The translations under genes were made by a program, and so were the position numbers. The notes under the pieces are model-generated. The model saw nothing but the letters and a program-made list of their open reading frames with translations. It did no database searches and was not told the DNA's origin. From Pseudoalteromonas sp049257235 (lineage in GTDB: Bacteria > Pseudomonadota > Gammaproteobacteria > Enterobacterales > Alteromonadaceae): DNA of 64,000 bases. The stretch spans positions 21,045 to 85,044 of the forward strand of contig NZ_JBMMUF010000012.1 in assembly GCF_049257235.1 (NCBI RefSeq), read 5' to 3'. Below are positions 44,501 through 51,577 of this stretch, one piece after another (within the stretch, counting starts at the first letter, position 1; every line of letters begins with the position of its first letter).

Positions 44501-45106
44501 ACTTTGGAAGCCTATGAAGAAATGCCGCTCTATCGTTCTGAAAATCAGCAATATTTGCACTATCAAAAAGGTTCGATTGTGATGATGGCCATTGCTGATC
44601 GTATTGGTGTTGAAAGGACCAATAACGCTCTCAAAGCATTTCTTGAGCAATACCAATATCAAGCAGACCCGTATCCAACGACATTAGATTTATTGGCATT
44701 CTTAAAGTCTGGCGCTGATGACAAGGAGCAAGAGTTTATTGATGACCAATTTAAGCGTATTACCTTGTTTGAGTTATCTGTAGAAGATGTGGAAGTGGCT
44801 GAGCAGGCAAACGAGCAAGGTCAGTATAAAGTCACCTTGAATGTATCTGCGAAAAAAGCCTACGCCGATGGTGAAGGTAATGAAACTGAGCAGCCGATGG
44901 CACAATTGGTCGATATTGGTCTGTTCAGTGATGATCCTGAAAAACTGAGTGCAACTAACACTGTCTTATATTTGCAAAAGCATGAGCTTACATCTGGTGA
45001 GAACACTATCGAGGTGTGGGTAGATGAGAAACCCAAGTTCGCGGGTGTCGATCCACTGGTTAAGTTGGTGGACAGGGACAGTGCCAATAACATCAAGAAG
45101 TTGTAA
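41522..45106 (+). CDS. ABC-2 permease fused to M1-family aminopeptidase domain
   Basis: A 1194-residue fusion. Residues 1 to about 580 hold around twelve hydrophobic helices of an ABC-2 permease in two halves (TM clusters near 15-260 and 325-580). From about 620 the protein is periplasmic and ends in an M1 (gluzincin) peptidase domain. The zinc motif HEVAHQWWGH is at 934-943, and the third ligand is probably Glu958 in SESLSQYSA. The usual GxMEN exopeptidase motif is not seen; PYSENIGF near 915 is the closest segment. Such fusions occur with ATPases like the one upstream and may couple peptide processing to transport; the substrate is unknown. AGGAGG precedes the ATG. Confidence 0.93.
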   Translation: MLLKMLTFELRYFIRQPSFYVCSLLFFLLSFLATVSDNVQIGGSNVNANSPYTIMMVIAVMLIFGLFAVVNFIASSTIRNESERMSELVYSKPINEKSYHIGRFFGAFIVTTLVFAFVPLGVFLGTWFGSLVGWLNPELLAPNSLSFYVQPFLLLAVPTLFVLSVSCHVAALRFRTMMAVYIAAVILFIGYNIVSIYFERPEFRLWAALLDPFGFGAFMDATRYWTVSEKETQTLALEGNLLYNRLIWLTASIIAFAAFGLKAGFQNTKADKKPLTPSASMLKMAQQALANNISVRAKRISTGSQFWLRTRFEITQVIFSAPFMILAALTLFMLISPLLVPGQWYGTSNWPLTQAMVPLINGVMGIFMVIILVYYSAEVVWRERSSNFGDIIDSYPTHNLVFWGSKLVAISLVLILLYTAGMMFTITYQLIKGQFNIELGQYLFRLGYLTVLPLIMTTVLAFFFQVISPNKYVGMLLFIIYYATNMVLSNYGFSHHMYRFASSPAAPYSDLNTYGHFLTAVHWYNVYWLGLTFILAALGYGLWHRGPQQSLMTRLRLLGYHLGGKGKFIATFGLLVFVASGAWIYNNTRVINEYQTKDQTEDLQVQYEQQLVQYKDAPIPTVTKVDVTADIYPAQRRIVAKADIEFTNTSGQPITRFLVSKPRYSSQWAVTLEGGKLGEELKDFKSWWFEFETPLQPKETRTGEISVVREHQGFKNNGFDTQLVENGTFIDNYSLFPAFGYRENYQLADRNERRKRGLPQLERANKLEDSHYYNQSFFGQGVGFIDFSATITTDIDQFAIAPGYLQREEVDKEQGRRTFRYEMDAPMVHFYNIMSADLEVKKEHHKGINIEVYYHRDHGWNVDTMIEATKDSIDYFTKAFGPYQHKQLRILEFPGYRSFAQSFANTVPYSENIGFITDLRDPDDINAPYYVTAHEVAHQWWGHQVGAANVQGSAVISESLSQYSAIQVLRQKYGEQKLRKFLKYELDRYLQRRTLEAYEEMPLYRSENQQYLHYQKGSIVMMAIADRIGVERTNNALKAFLEQYQYQADPYPTTLDLLAFLKSGADDKEQEFIDDQFKRITLFELSVEDVEVAEQANEQGQYKVTLNVSAKKAYADGEGNETEQPMAQLVDIGLFSDDPEKLSATNTVLYLQKHELTSGENTIEVWVDEKPKFAGVDPLVKLVDRDSANNIKKL

Positions 45107-45111
45107 CTTTG

Positions 45112-45924
45112 TCAGTGCGTATCATCGGCAGTGTGTATATCCGTGATGCGCAATGACACTAACAGCGGATTATGATCTGAACTTTGGCGCTCCAGTGTGA
45201 GCGCCGATTCTATATTTACCCCGCGTAACCACACATGATCTAACGCCAAGCCAAATACTGTGGTGCGATGATCTGGAGTGAAGTCGACTTTTTCGAGCGA
45301 CAATTTAGTGAGCTCTCGGTCAATTAATTGCGCGCGTTTGTTACTCCACGTATTTAAATCTCCAGCGAATATAACCGGCCCCTGATGTAAAGCTATCAAA
45401 TCAGTTAGTTGCTTTAGTTGCTGCTGATAATCATTGACCCCCAAGGTAAAATTAATTCCATGCATGTTCACTACCAATAAACTGCCACCTGATTCTATCG
45501 GGTAACGGCTAACACTGGATGCTTTGGGGGTGCGCAGCCAAGGCTCACGCTGATGAAAGCGACAATTCAGCTGAGGCTGCCAATCGCTGAGCACCGAAAG
45601 GCCTGTTTGCTGGCGATAGCTTCTGTAACCAGGCGCAAATGAGGCGTATGGTTTGAGCGCGTTGATGTGTGGGTCGTCATAACTTTCTTGTAGCACTAGT
45701 ATGTTCGCCTTTTCTGCGAGCTCTTTGAGATCAGGCAACAATTGCGGGTGCTCCGCTTTATAGATGTTCCAACTGACGAGCGTAAATCTCAGAGGTAGGC
45801 CTTGGCTATCAGACACGTATGGTTGCGTTAGTAGTTGCGCGCACTGCTCCACTGTATTTACGTTGTTTGGGGTCTCATGAGGTTGGACTGACTGCTGCCA
45901 AACAACAAATAACACGATAATCAT
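45112..45924 (-). CDS. Endonuclease/exonuclease/phosphatase-family protein, exported or anchored
   Basis: About 270 residues. A hydrophobic N-terminus (MIIVLFVVW) suggests a signal anchor, followed by an EEP domain: LVSWNIYKAE, ILVLQESYDD, VVNMHGINF, IFAGDLNTWSNKR, LALDHVWLRG and SSDHNPLL. These residues bind Mg and catalyse phosphodiester or phosphate hydrolysis; the substrate could be nucleic acid, lipid or a phosphoester. The frame is open to 46134, but that overlaps the divergent reductase. I took the ATG at 45924, although it has no clear ribosome-binding site. A TTG 15 bases earlier with AAGGA upstream is an alternative. It is convergent with the M1-fusion gene (5-base gap). Confidence 0.82.
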   Translation of the reverse strand: MIIVLFVVWQQSVQPHETPNNVNTVEQCAQLLTQPYVSDSQGLPLRFTLVSWNIYKAEHPQLLPDLKELAEKANILVLQESYDDPHINALKPYASFAPGYRSYRQQTGLSVLSDWQPQLNCRFHQREPWLRTPKASSVSRYPIESGGSLLVVNMHGINFTLGVNDYQQQLKQLTDLIALHQGPVIFAGDLNTWSNKRAQLIDRELTKLSLEKVDFTPDHRTTVFGLALDHVWLRGVNIESALTLERQSSDHNPLLVSLRITDIHTADDTH

Positions 45925-46003
45925 GGTGATGAGACTGGGCAAAGGTGCTACATCCTTGAATTGCTGGTGGTAGGCTGTGTTATAGTGACAAAAAAATGTT
46001 TGA

Positions 46004-46900
46004 ATGCAAAGTATGGCTGTTAAGACTCTCTCTCCCTTAGTTATGGGGTTTTGGCGTATGCTGGATTGGCAGCGTAGCCCACAAGAACACCTCGATTTTC
46101 TAGAGCAATGTATTGAACTCGGGATCACCGACACCGACCATGCCGATATTTATGGTCAGTATCAATGTGAAGCTGCGTTCGGTGAGGTATTAAAGTTAAA
46201 GCCTTCGGTGCGCGATCAGATTCAGATTATCACTAAGTGTGGCATCGTATTGCAGCAAGGTGACAGGGCGGTTCCGGGACATGTGAATCACTATAACTCC
46301 ACACGTGAGCATATTATCAATAGTGCCCAGCAGTCGCTAAAAAACTTTCATACTGACCGCCTAGATTGCTTACTTATTCATCGCCCTGATTACTTGATGG
46401 ATGCGGATGAAGTGGCTGAGGCATTCACGCAACTTAAACGCCAAGGTGATGTGTTGCATTTCGGCGTATCGAACTTTACTGCAAGTCAGTTTGCTTTGCT
46501 GCAATCTCGTCTTGATTTTCCTTTGGTGACTAACCAAATTGAATTTTCGCCCCATAACATGCAGGCATTGGATGACGGAACGCTGGATCAGTGCCAACAG
46601 CTGAATCGAACGCCTATGCTTTGGTCTCCGCTTGCTGGAGGGCGACTATTTGCAGGCGATGATGCAAAAGCGCAGCGGTTGCAACAGTGTTTAGCCCAAG
46701 TGGGTGAAGAGGTTGGTGCAAAAAGCATCGATCAAGTGGTGTACGCTTGGCTACTTATGCATCCAAGTAAACCCGCCATTGTGCTGGGTACGGGTAACAT
46801 GAGTCGAGTACGCAGTGCTGTGGATGCTCAAACCTTAAGATTAAATCGAGAGCAGTGGTATCGCATTTGGGAAGCGTCTAAAGGGCACCCGGTACCATAA
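46004..46900 (+). CDS. Aldo/keto reductase (YdhF-like)
   Basis: A 298-residue NADPH-dependent oxidoreductase. The catalytic tetrad is visible: Asp and Tyr in TDHADIYGQYQCEAAFGE, Lys in IITKCG and His in LLIHRPDYLMD. NADP contacts appear as VLGTGNMSRVRSA. The whole pattern (VMGFWRMLDW at the start, DHADIYGQYQCEAAFGEVLKL) resembles E. coli YdhF. The start could be the ATG at 46004 or at 46013; no strong ribosome-binding site distinguishes them. It is divergent from the EEP gene over a short region that must hold both promoters. The physiological substrate is unknown. Confidence 0.93.
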   Translation: MQSMAVKTLSPLVMGFWRMLDWQRSPQEHLDFLEQCIELGITDTDHADIYGQYQCEAAFGEVLKLKPSVRDQIQIITKCGIVLQQGDRAVPGHVNHYNSTREHIINSAQQSLKNFHTDRLDCLLIHRPDYLMDADEVAEAFTQLKRQGDVLHFGVSNFTASQFALLQSRLDFPLVTNQIEFSPHNMQALDDGTLDQCQQLNRTPMLWSPLAGGRLFAGDDAKAQRLQQCLAQVGEEVGAKSIDQVVYAWLLMHPSKPAIVLGTGNMSRVRSAVDAQTLRLNREQWYRIWEASKGHPVP

Positions 46901-46908
46901 AAGAAAAA

Positions 46909-46922
46909 GGGCCTTTCGGCCC
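46909..46922. terminator. Terminator between convergent reductase and porin genes
   Basis: The stem GGGCC/GGCCC with loop TTTC. A T-run (CTTTTTC) follows on the minus strand for the porin gene and GGTTTT on the plus strand for the reductase gene. Confidence 0.75.
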
Positions 46923-46974
46923 CGGTTTTGCAGCAACAATAGATGTTATGAATGCAGATGTGACTTTGAGCTGC

Positions 46975-47655
46975 TTATAGCTCAAAGTCTAAGCTGTATG
47001 ATACGTATGCTTTTAAGTCGTCATCGGCATCTAGGTCAGTCTGTAATAGACCAAACGTAAAGCCAGACTTGCTGATGCTCACGCCATAATCGAGATAGCT
47101 GTCGTCTTCGCCGTACCACTCTTGCACTGTATCACCGCTAGAGTGACCCAGGTGAAACGCAAGTTCAGTGTCATTTAAAATTGTGAACGCCGCATTGAGT
47201 TCAAGATAAAGCATATCTTCTTCGCTTGTAGCATCATCTTCAGCGTTAGTTAGGTAGCTAACGCCAGCGCTTAGCCACTCCCAACTTACAGAGCCGTATA
47301 ACTCACCAAAACCAATGTCACCAGCAGCATCTGGATAGGCGTAGTAGATGTACCCTACGTCGTAACCAATGCCTTCAGCCTCGCCAGAGAAACCTGCGTA
47401 AAAGTCCATTTCATAGCTAGTACTTGCTTCATCGCCGAAGTCGATGTTGGAAATCCAAGTACCTGCATAAAAACCGCTGTCGTTTGCGTAATCAACACCG
47501 CCTGATACCGCTGCGCTGTCTGCTGACTGAGTGATACCGCGCCAGTAGTAGTTAGAAGTAGCAGCAACATTGGCAGTTACGGCCGCTTGGCTCGCAAGTG
47601 GAGCTACTGACAGAGCGACTAACGCAATCGCCTTTGCAAGTTTGTTTTTGTTCAT
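46975..47655 (-). CDS. TorF-family putative porin
   Basis: A 226-residue outer-membrane beta-barrel candidate. The signal peptide ends near residue 25 (APLASQAA). The mature start VTANVAATSNYYWRGITQSADSAAVSGG is the hallmark of the family, followed by alternating beta-strand segments rich in Tyr, Gly and Asp. The final residues SLDFEL end in a hydrophobic/aromatic strand typical of barrels. The frame is open to 47724, but the ATG at 47655 has AGGA upstream and gives a normal signal peptide. Family members often sit beside glnK-amtB; here it is alone, but it keeps a sigma-54 promoter and NtrC site, so nitrogen limitation probably induces it. Confidence 0.9.
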   Translation of the reverse strand: MNKNKLAKAIALVALSVAPLASQAAVTANVAATSNYYWRGITQSADSAAVSGGVDYANDSGFYAGTWISNIDFGDEASTSYEMDFYAGFSGEAEGIGYDVGYIYYAYPDAAGDIGFGELYGSVSWEWLSAGVSYLTNAEDDATSEEDMLYLELNAAFTILNDTELAFHLGHSSGDTVQEWYGEDDSYLDYGVSISKSGFTFGLLQTDLDADDDLKAYVSYSLDFEL

Positions 47656-47708
47656 AGTCTCATTCCTGTTAATTTTTGCTATGTAAACTGTGTTACACAC
47701 TCTGTATC

Positions 47709-47723
47709 GCAAAGGCTGTGCCA
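47709..47723 (-). promoter_or_regulatory. Sigma-54 (RpoN) promoter of the porin gene
   Basis: On the minus strand the sequence is TGGCACAGCCTTTGC, a perfect match to the -24/-12 consensus TGGCAC-N5-TTGC. It is 53 bases upstream of the chosen ATG, giving a leader of about 40 bases. Exact spacing together with the NtrC box upstream makes a chance match unlikely. Confidence 0.88.
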
Positions 47724-47821
47724 AGGTCGAAAATTAATCAGCCATAAGAATATAAAATGTTAATAATCAATAGCTTATATATAACCGATAAAGAGTGGCG
47801 AGTACGTGCACTTTCGCCATC

Positions 47822-47838
47822 TGCACCTTGGTGGTGCA
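47822..47838 (-). promoter_or_regulatory. NtrC (GlnG) enhancer site
   Basis: TGCACC-TTGGT-GGTGCA is a perfect 17-bp NtrC dyad. Its centre lies about 130 bases upstream of the predicted sigma-54 start site, the usual enhancer distance. Further TGCAC half-sites nearby could allow cooperative binding. Confidence 0.85.
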
Positions 47839-48020
47839 TATTTTATGCGCTTGCACCGAGTTATATCAGCCTGTATGCATAACTGAACTACATGGTGATG
47901 TTCAGTGCACGCTAGGAGAGTTAAAAAGAGGCTTTTAGCGTTAAAGTTGGGCGATGACCCTTTTGAAATTGGCATGATCAGGTAAGATAAACCTAGATTG
48001 TACTTAATTTAACTACACTT

Positions 48021-49250
48021 ATGTCTGGCGACCGTTTTATTCCATTTCGTAAAAAGGACATCATCGCGCTGTGCGCAGATGGCCTAGGGGCAGATATTGA
48101 TAAAACGCAATTTTCTGTGTTTTGCGCTTTATTAGTGAATCGAATTCATTTTGAGTATCACCAGCAACTTGAAAGCCTCAAAGATAACTTCGCCGCGTTT
48201 GATGCGCAAGGTGATACCCGCATATTGCTCGCTGCCTCAGCGCAAGAGAAAGCGCAATGCAGAGCCCGTTTTGCAAACGAGTTTGCTGATTTACTTGATA
48301 GCGCCAACTTCGAAAAAGTCACTGATGAAGACCTGCAAAATGCACTCAGCGAAGAGTCGTTGTTCAAGGTAAGACTGGAAGTCACCTTTGATGACTTTGA
48401 AGAAATGGTTTTTTATCGCCGCGGTGAAACACAAAAGACTGAGACCCTTCGTAGCTTTTGGGGGTTGCGTAAAAAGCAGGTGACGTTCACCAATTATGAT
48501 AGAGTGGCCGTCTATATCACGTTCAAAGACGCTGAACACTTTGCTAATAAAAAGAAGGAGCCGTTAGGTTTTACGCCAGGTTCTACCATTATCAAGTTGT
48601 TCCAGAATGTGCCTAAAGCCGACTTGGAAATGCTCTTTCCTAACAGCGAAGTGCGCATGCGCCCCATTGATAAAGTCGTTATCGGTGGTTCTGCGGCCAT
48701 AGGTGGTATCGTAGTGTTAGTCACCAAGCTTGGTGCATCCATTGTGTTGCTCGCTTCTTTATTGGCGTTTTGGTTGGGGTTGAACGACCAAGAGGTCGAA
48801 ATCACCAAGAAGCACTTGATCACGTTTGGCATTGGTATGGGCGTGTTTGGAAGTTTTATCTTTAAAGAGTGGACCAAGTTTAAGAACCGCAAAATCCGCT
48901 TTATGAAGGCGCTTTCCGATAACCTTTATTTTAAGAATCTCGATAACAATGCGGGTGTGTTTCACACGCTCGTCGATGCAGCCGAGGAAGAAGACTGTAA
49001 AGAAGCTATATTGGCATATACCTTTTTACTCAATGCAGATAACCAAGGATTGAGCGAGGAGCACATTGATCAGCAAATCGAGCAATGGTTTGCACAGACA
49101 CACAATTGCATCCTTGATTTTGACGTCACCGACGCCCTCGAGAAGCTTGTTCGCATGAACCTAGTGCAATGCACTGATGGGCGCTACAGTGCTCGCTCAT
49201 TACCTGAAGCGAGCAAGATCCTAGATGATTATTGGGATAATTTGTATTGA
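48021..49250 (+). CDS. DUF3754 / TMEM143-like membrane protein
   Basis: A 409-residue protein. A soluble N-terminal part (to about 215) contains RFIPFRKKDIIALCADGL and VTFTNYDRVAVYITFKD. A hydrophobic hairpin follows (about 225-285, VIGGSAAIGGIVVLVTKLGASIVLLASLLAFWLG and a second helix), then LYFKNLDNNAGVFHTLVDAAEEEDCKEAILAYTFLL. These blocks match the DUF3754 family, related to the mitochondrial protein TMEM143; no biochemical function is established. The C-terminal part looks like a small helical domain. The gene stands alone and has no strong ribosome-binding site. Confidence 0.9.
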   Translation: MSGDRFIPFRKKDIIALCADGLGADIDKTQFSVFCALLVNRIHFEYHQQLESLKDNFAAFDAQGDTRILLAASAQEKAQCRARFANEFADLLDSANFEKVTDEDLQNALSEESLFKVRLEVTFDDFEEMVFYRRGETQKTETLRSFWGLRKKQVTFTNYDRVAVYITFKDAEHFANKKKEPLGFTPGSTIIKLFQNVPKADLEMLFPNSEVRMRPIDKVVIGGSAAIGGIVVLVTKLGASIVLLASLLAFWLGLNDQEVEITKKHLITFGIGMGVFGSFIFKEWTKFKNRKIRFMKALSDNLYFKNLDNNAGVFHTLVDAAEEEDCKEAILAYTFLLNADNQGLSEEHIDQQIEQWFAQTHNCILDFDVTDALEKLVRMNLVQCTDGRYSARSLPEASKILDDYWDNLY

Positions 49251-49358
49251 GTATATTCAACCCTATGGAAGTTGTTATTTTCTTGCATATTAGGTTTGTT
49301 GATGTTTTATTGTTTAAAAATCATAGTCATTTTGAATGTTATAAAAGGATTTTAAGCG

Positions 49359-49829
49359 ATGAAATTGAAAATTATACTTATTATTGCGTGTAGCTTTGCA
49401 GTGTTGTCGCTGAGTGCGAAGACCATTTCAGCAGACTTGGCTGGTTCTCCAACAAACCACCTTCAACTTTTGGCGAACAACTTTAATATGTTCATGGTAA
49501 TAAACTTGGATAAAATTAGAGAAGATTCATTGAATCAAAATAAAGAGTTTGTTGAAACTTATTTTAGAGTGTCAGTTAGCAAAGATAATAAGCTTAATTT
49601 TCATGCTATCTATGAAGCACCCGTTACGTCAATTTCAAAAGATAAATGCCAAACCAAACTTAAGCATTACATCACCGAATCGAGGGAAAGGGCGGCAATT
49701 CCAATAGTTCAAGCGATCTCTTTCTTTTATCTAGAAGAATCTGATGTAGTAGAGCTTTTACAAGAGTCCACTTACTCACTTACTATCGCTGCCAAGGAAA
49801 ACCGAGAGTTGCAAATTTCATGTAGCTAG
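49359..49829 (+). CDS. Small secreted protein of unknown function
   Basis: A 156-residue protein with a Sec signal peptide (MKLKIILIIACSFAVLSLSA, cleavage near residue 20-25). The mature protein is soluble and contains two cysteines (near residue 98 and at the penultimate-but-one position 155) that could form a disulfide closing the domain. AAGGA lies upstream of the ATG. Codon usage is more AT-rich than in the flanking genes, consistent with acquisition. A start-less open frame follows immediately. I do not recognise the family. Confidence 0.7.
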   Translation: MKLKIILIIACSFAVLSLSAKTISADLAGSPTNHLQLLANNFNMFMVINLDKIREDSLNQNKEFVETYFRVSVSKDNKLNFHAIYEAPVTSISKDKCQTKLKHYITESRERAAIPIVQAISFFYLEESDVVELLQESTYSLTIAAKENRELQISCS

Positions 49830-50077
49830 GAAAGAACAAAGAGATAACAGTTACAACGACGGTTTCCGCAGCGTTCTTCGATGTACGCACCGAGTACTTG
49901 TATGGTTTAGCTGAAGTGACAGTCAAAGAAAGTGATGATGCGAGTGTATGGAGTACGTCGGATGTAGTTGATGATTTACGTCTATCCACTGAGAAGTCAG
50001 CATTTAAAAAGTTAATTCCAGAGCTTCAGAATGCATGGAGTGGAATCGTCAGCCAATATGCCTCCAAAGCTCAATAA
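49826..50077 (+). pseudogene. Start-less coding remnant, probably a truncated gene
   Basis: An open frame of 83 codons ending at TAA 50075-50077 with protein-like composition (for example VRTEYLYGLAEVTVKESDD and AFKKLIPELQNAW). There is no ATG in frame, and TAG at 49823-49825 closes it upstream. The only possible starts (TTG, GTG) have no ribosome-binding site. It is in the -1 frame relative to the preceding gene, and the overlap is only about 4 bases with no slippery site, so programmed frameshifting is unlikely. The best reading is the 3' end of a gene whose 5' part was lost. It resembles no family known to me. Confidence 0.55.
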
Positions 50078-50311
50078 ATAAAAATCTGGATAATGTGCGA
50101 GAAAAAGCACTTCAATCATATCCATGAAGCGTTTACCACACAGTTGAATTAATGTTTTTAGGCTAAAGCCTGCCCCACAAGGGACTTTTGTGTGGTGTAG
50201 GCAAGGCTTTAGCCTTGCTTTTGTATGGTTTGAATTTGTTGAGTTTATAGCAAATTGTCAGGCTAAAGCCTGACCCACAAAAGCGAATATCGGCGCTTCG
50301 GCTAATTAACT
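50078..50311. other. Intergenic region with REP-like palindromes
   Basis: 234 bases between the coding remnant and the convergent 388-residue protein gene. Apart from the three palindromes listed separately, nothing coding or regulatory is evident. Confidence 0.65.
50160..50280. repeat. Cluster of three REP-like palindromes
   Basis: AGGC-TAAA-GCCT followed by GCCCCACAA (50160-50180); GTAG then GCAAGGC-TTTA-GCCTTGC (50197-50218); GTCAGGC-TAAA-GCCTGAC followed by CCACAA (50257-50280). The second and third belong to the same subfamilies as elements at 4018-4041 and 4229-4246/4509-4526. On its own strand each has a GTAG-, GTGG- or TGTGG-like head before the hairpin. Confidence 0.8.
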
Positions 50312-51478
50312 CTATCCGAAAATTGCTCGCATCAAGCTAATGGTGTCGGCAACACTGCGGCCTTTTTCCACTTCCTTGATTATCGATTCACGTTTTACCC
50401 GAATGTGTTCTGGAATATCATCGTGTGCCAATGCTCGGTCGACTAACTGCTCAGCAGATTCTTTGCTGCGTTTTCTACCTGTGGTAGCGCTGCTTGATGC
50501 ACTGCGTTTTGGTTTATGCAAAAGTTTAAAATAGTTTGATTGCTCGTTGGCATCTTTATCAAAGTGATAGAATAAGCAAGGCAGCAGTGCCTTGATGTGA
50601 ACGAGTTGCTGTTCTAGTTCGCTCTCAGCATGGGCCATCGTGTACCAAGGCAGGCGTGAGATGGTTTGCACCACATCTTGCCAGTAACGTTCAAAATCGC
50701 GGTTAGTGAGTTTAGCAATGTTGAGTGCTGAGCATAGAGCATCTGTCTTTGCACTGGTGATGGGGGTGAATACGTCTGGGCGGCGCATCGCAAGAAGGCG
50801 CGTGGCAGGTGCTAAAGTGGGTTTATCTTCGCTACCTACAAACACATGAAGATACGCCATTACGAATGCTTGGTAGTGTTCAATTGATACCTCGCCTTCA
50901 AGAGGAATGTGCGCCAGTGCGGTATCTAAAGCGTGGGCTTGATCATCGAGTTGTTGATGAAATGCTTTAGCGCCTTTAGTGCTAGCGAATAGCTCGGCAT
51001 CAAAGGTATACACACTTGGGTCGTGTGCTGCTGAGTGCTTCCCAGCAAAAGCTAATCGGTCTTCTTTGCTCATCGTGTGCAGCGGTTGATCTTTGATGCC
51101 GCTGACATGGGCCATTAATGACAGATGTTCATCGAGCAAGATGCGTGCTTTGTTCTGTGTAAGGTATTCACAAATGACAGGCCATGGGGCAATGCGCAGG
51201 GTTTTTAACTGTAAAAAGCTGATGGCCTCTTTAAGTAAGCTCTGCAACTTCTTTACGGTCGGTAGTTGTGATTGTTCGAGTAACTCAAAGTTAAGACGCT
51301 CGGTTACCACATCAAGTAACTCATATGCCCATCCAAGAAAATCGTCGGGATGATTCTCAACTTTAACCGCCATAAGATTGAGGCTAATGTCTGTCGCCTG
51401 CTTTAGGATGTTTTGATAAATCAAACTTTCTTGTTCGGCTAATGCCATTTTTGACGGGGAAATCAGCAACTTCTTCAT
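50312..51478 (-). CDS. Protein of unknown function, 388 residues
   Basis: A long, clean open frame with consistent codon use but no family I can name. There is no signal peptide or membrane segment, so it is cytoplasmic. Residues 1-160 are helical and leucine-rich. A conserved-looking block at about 240-290 reads ATRLLAMRRPDVFTPI, then RDFERYWQDVVQTISRLPWY, a combination that looks like a structural core. Residues 320-345 are a basic Ser/Lys/Arg linker (KPKRSASSSATTGRKRSK), which could bind nucleic acid. The C-terminus is helical. The ATG has only a weak ribosome-binding site. It is a single gene between the REP-like cluster and a GNAT gene. Confidence 0.75.
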   Translation of the reverse strand: MKKLLISPSKMALAEQESLIYQNILKQATDISLNLMAVKVENHPDDFLGWAYELLDVVTERLNFELLEQSQLPTVKKLQSLLKEAISFLQLKTLRIAPWPVICEYLTQNKARILLDEHLSLMAHVSGIKDQPLHTMSKEDRLAFAGKHSAAHDPSVYTFDAELFASTKGAKAFHQQLDDQAHALDTALAHIPLEGEVSIEHYQAFVMAYLHVFVGSEDKPTLAPATRLLAMRRPDVFTPITSAKTDALCSALNIAKLTNRDFERYWQDVVQTISRLPWYTMAHAESELEQQLVHIKALLPCLFYHFDKDANEQSNYFKLLHKPKRSASSSATTGRKRSKESAEQLVDRALAHDDIPEHIRVKRESIIKEVEKGRSVADTISLMRAIFG

Positions 51479-51504
51479 GCTTAGTACAACTCACTTAACT
51501 AGAT

Positions 51505-51532
51505 ACAACAAAGCCCCACAGGCAGGGGGGCT
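51505..51532 (-). terminator. Probable terminator after the GNAT gene
   Basis: On the minus strand AGCCCC and GGGGCT pair around a 9-base loop and are followed by TTGTTGT. It lies between the GNAT gene stop and the ATG of the downstream gene. The T-run is imperfect. Confidence 0.45.
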
Positions 51533-51577
51533 GTGCATCATACTGAGATTGAGGGCCGTTGCAATATTGACTTTTGT

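Larger units (their letters stand above)
47656..48020. other. Divergent regulatory region, porin / DUF3754
   Basis: 365 bases without a gene. It holds the porin's sigma-54 promoter and NtrC site, listed separately, and further TGCAC half-sites (about 47797-47802 and 47906-47910). No clear sigma-70 promoter was found for the DUF3754 gene. Confidence 0.6.

Noticed and set aside
45112..46134. 340-residue version of the EEP protein
   Set aside because: The extension overlaps the start of the divergent aldo/keto reductase and is Cys/Arg-rich without a domain pattern; a start near 45924 gives a normal signal anchor.
49820..49832. Programmed -1 frameshift joining the secreted protein to the following open frame
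   Set aside because: The two frames overlap by only about 4 bases and contain no slippery heptamer.
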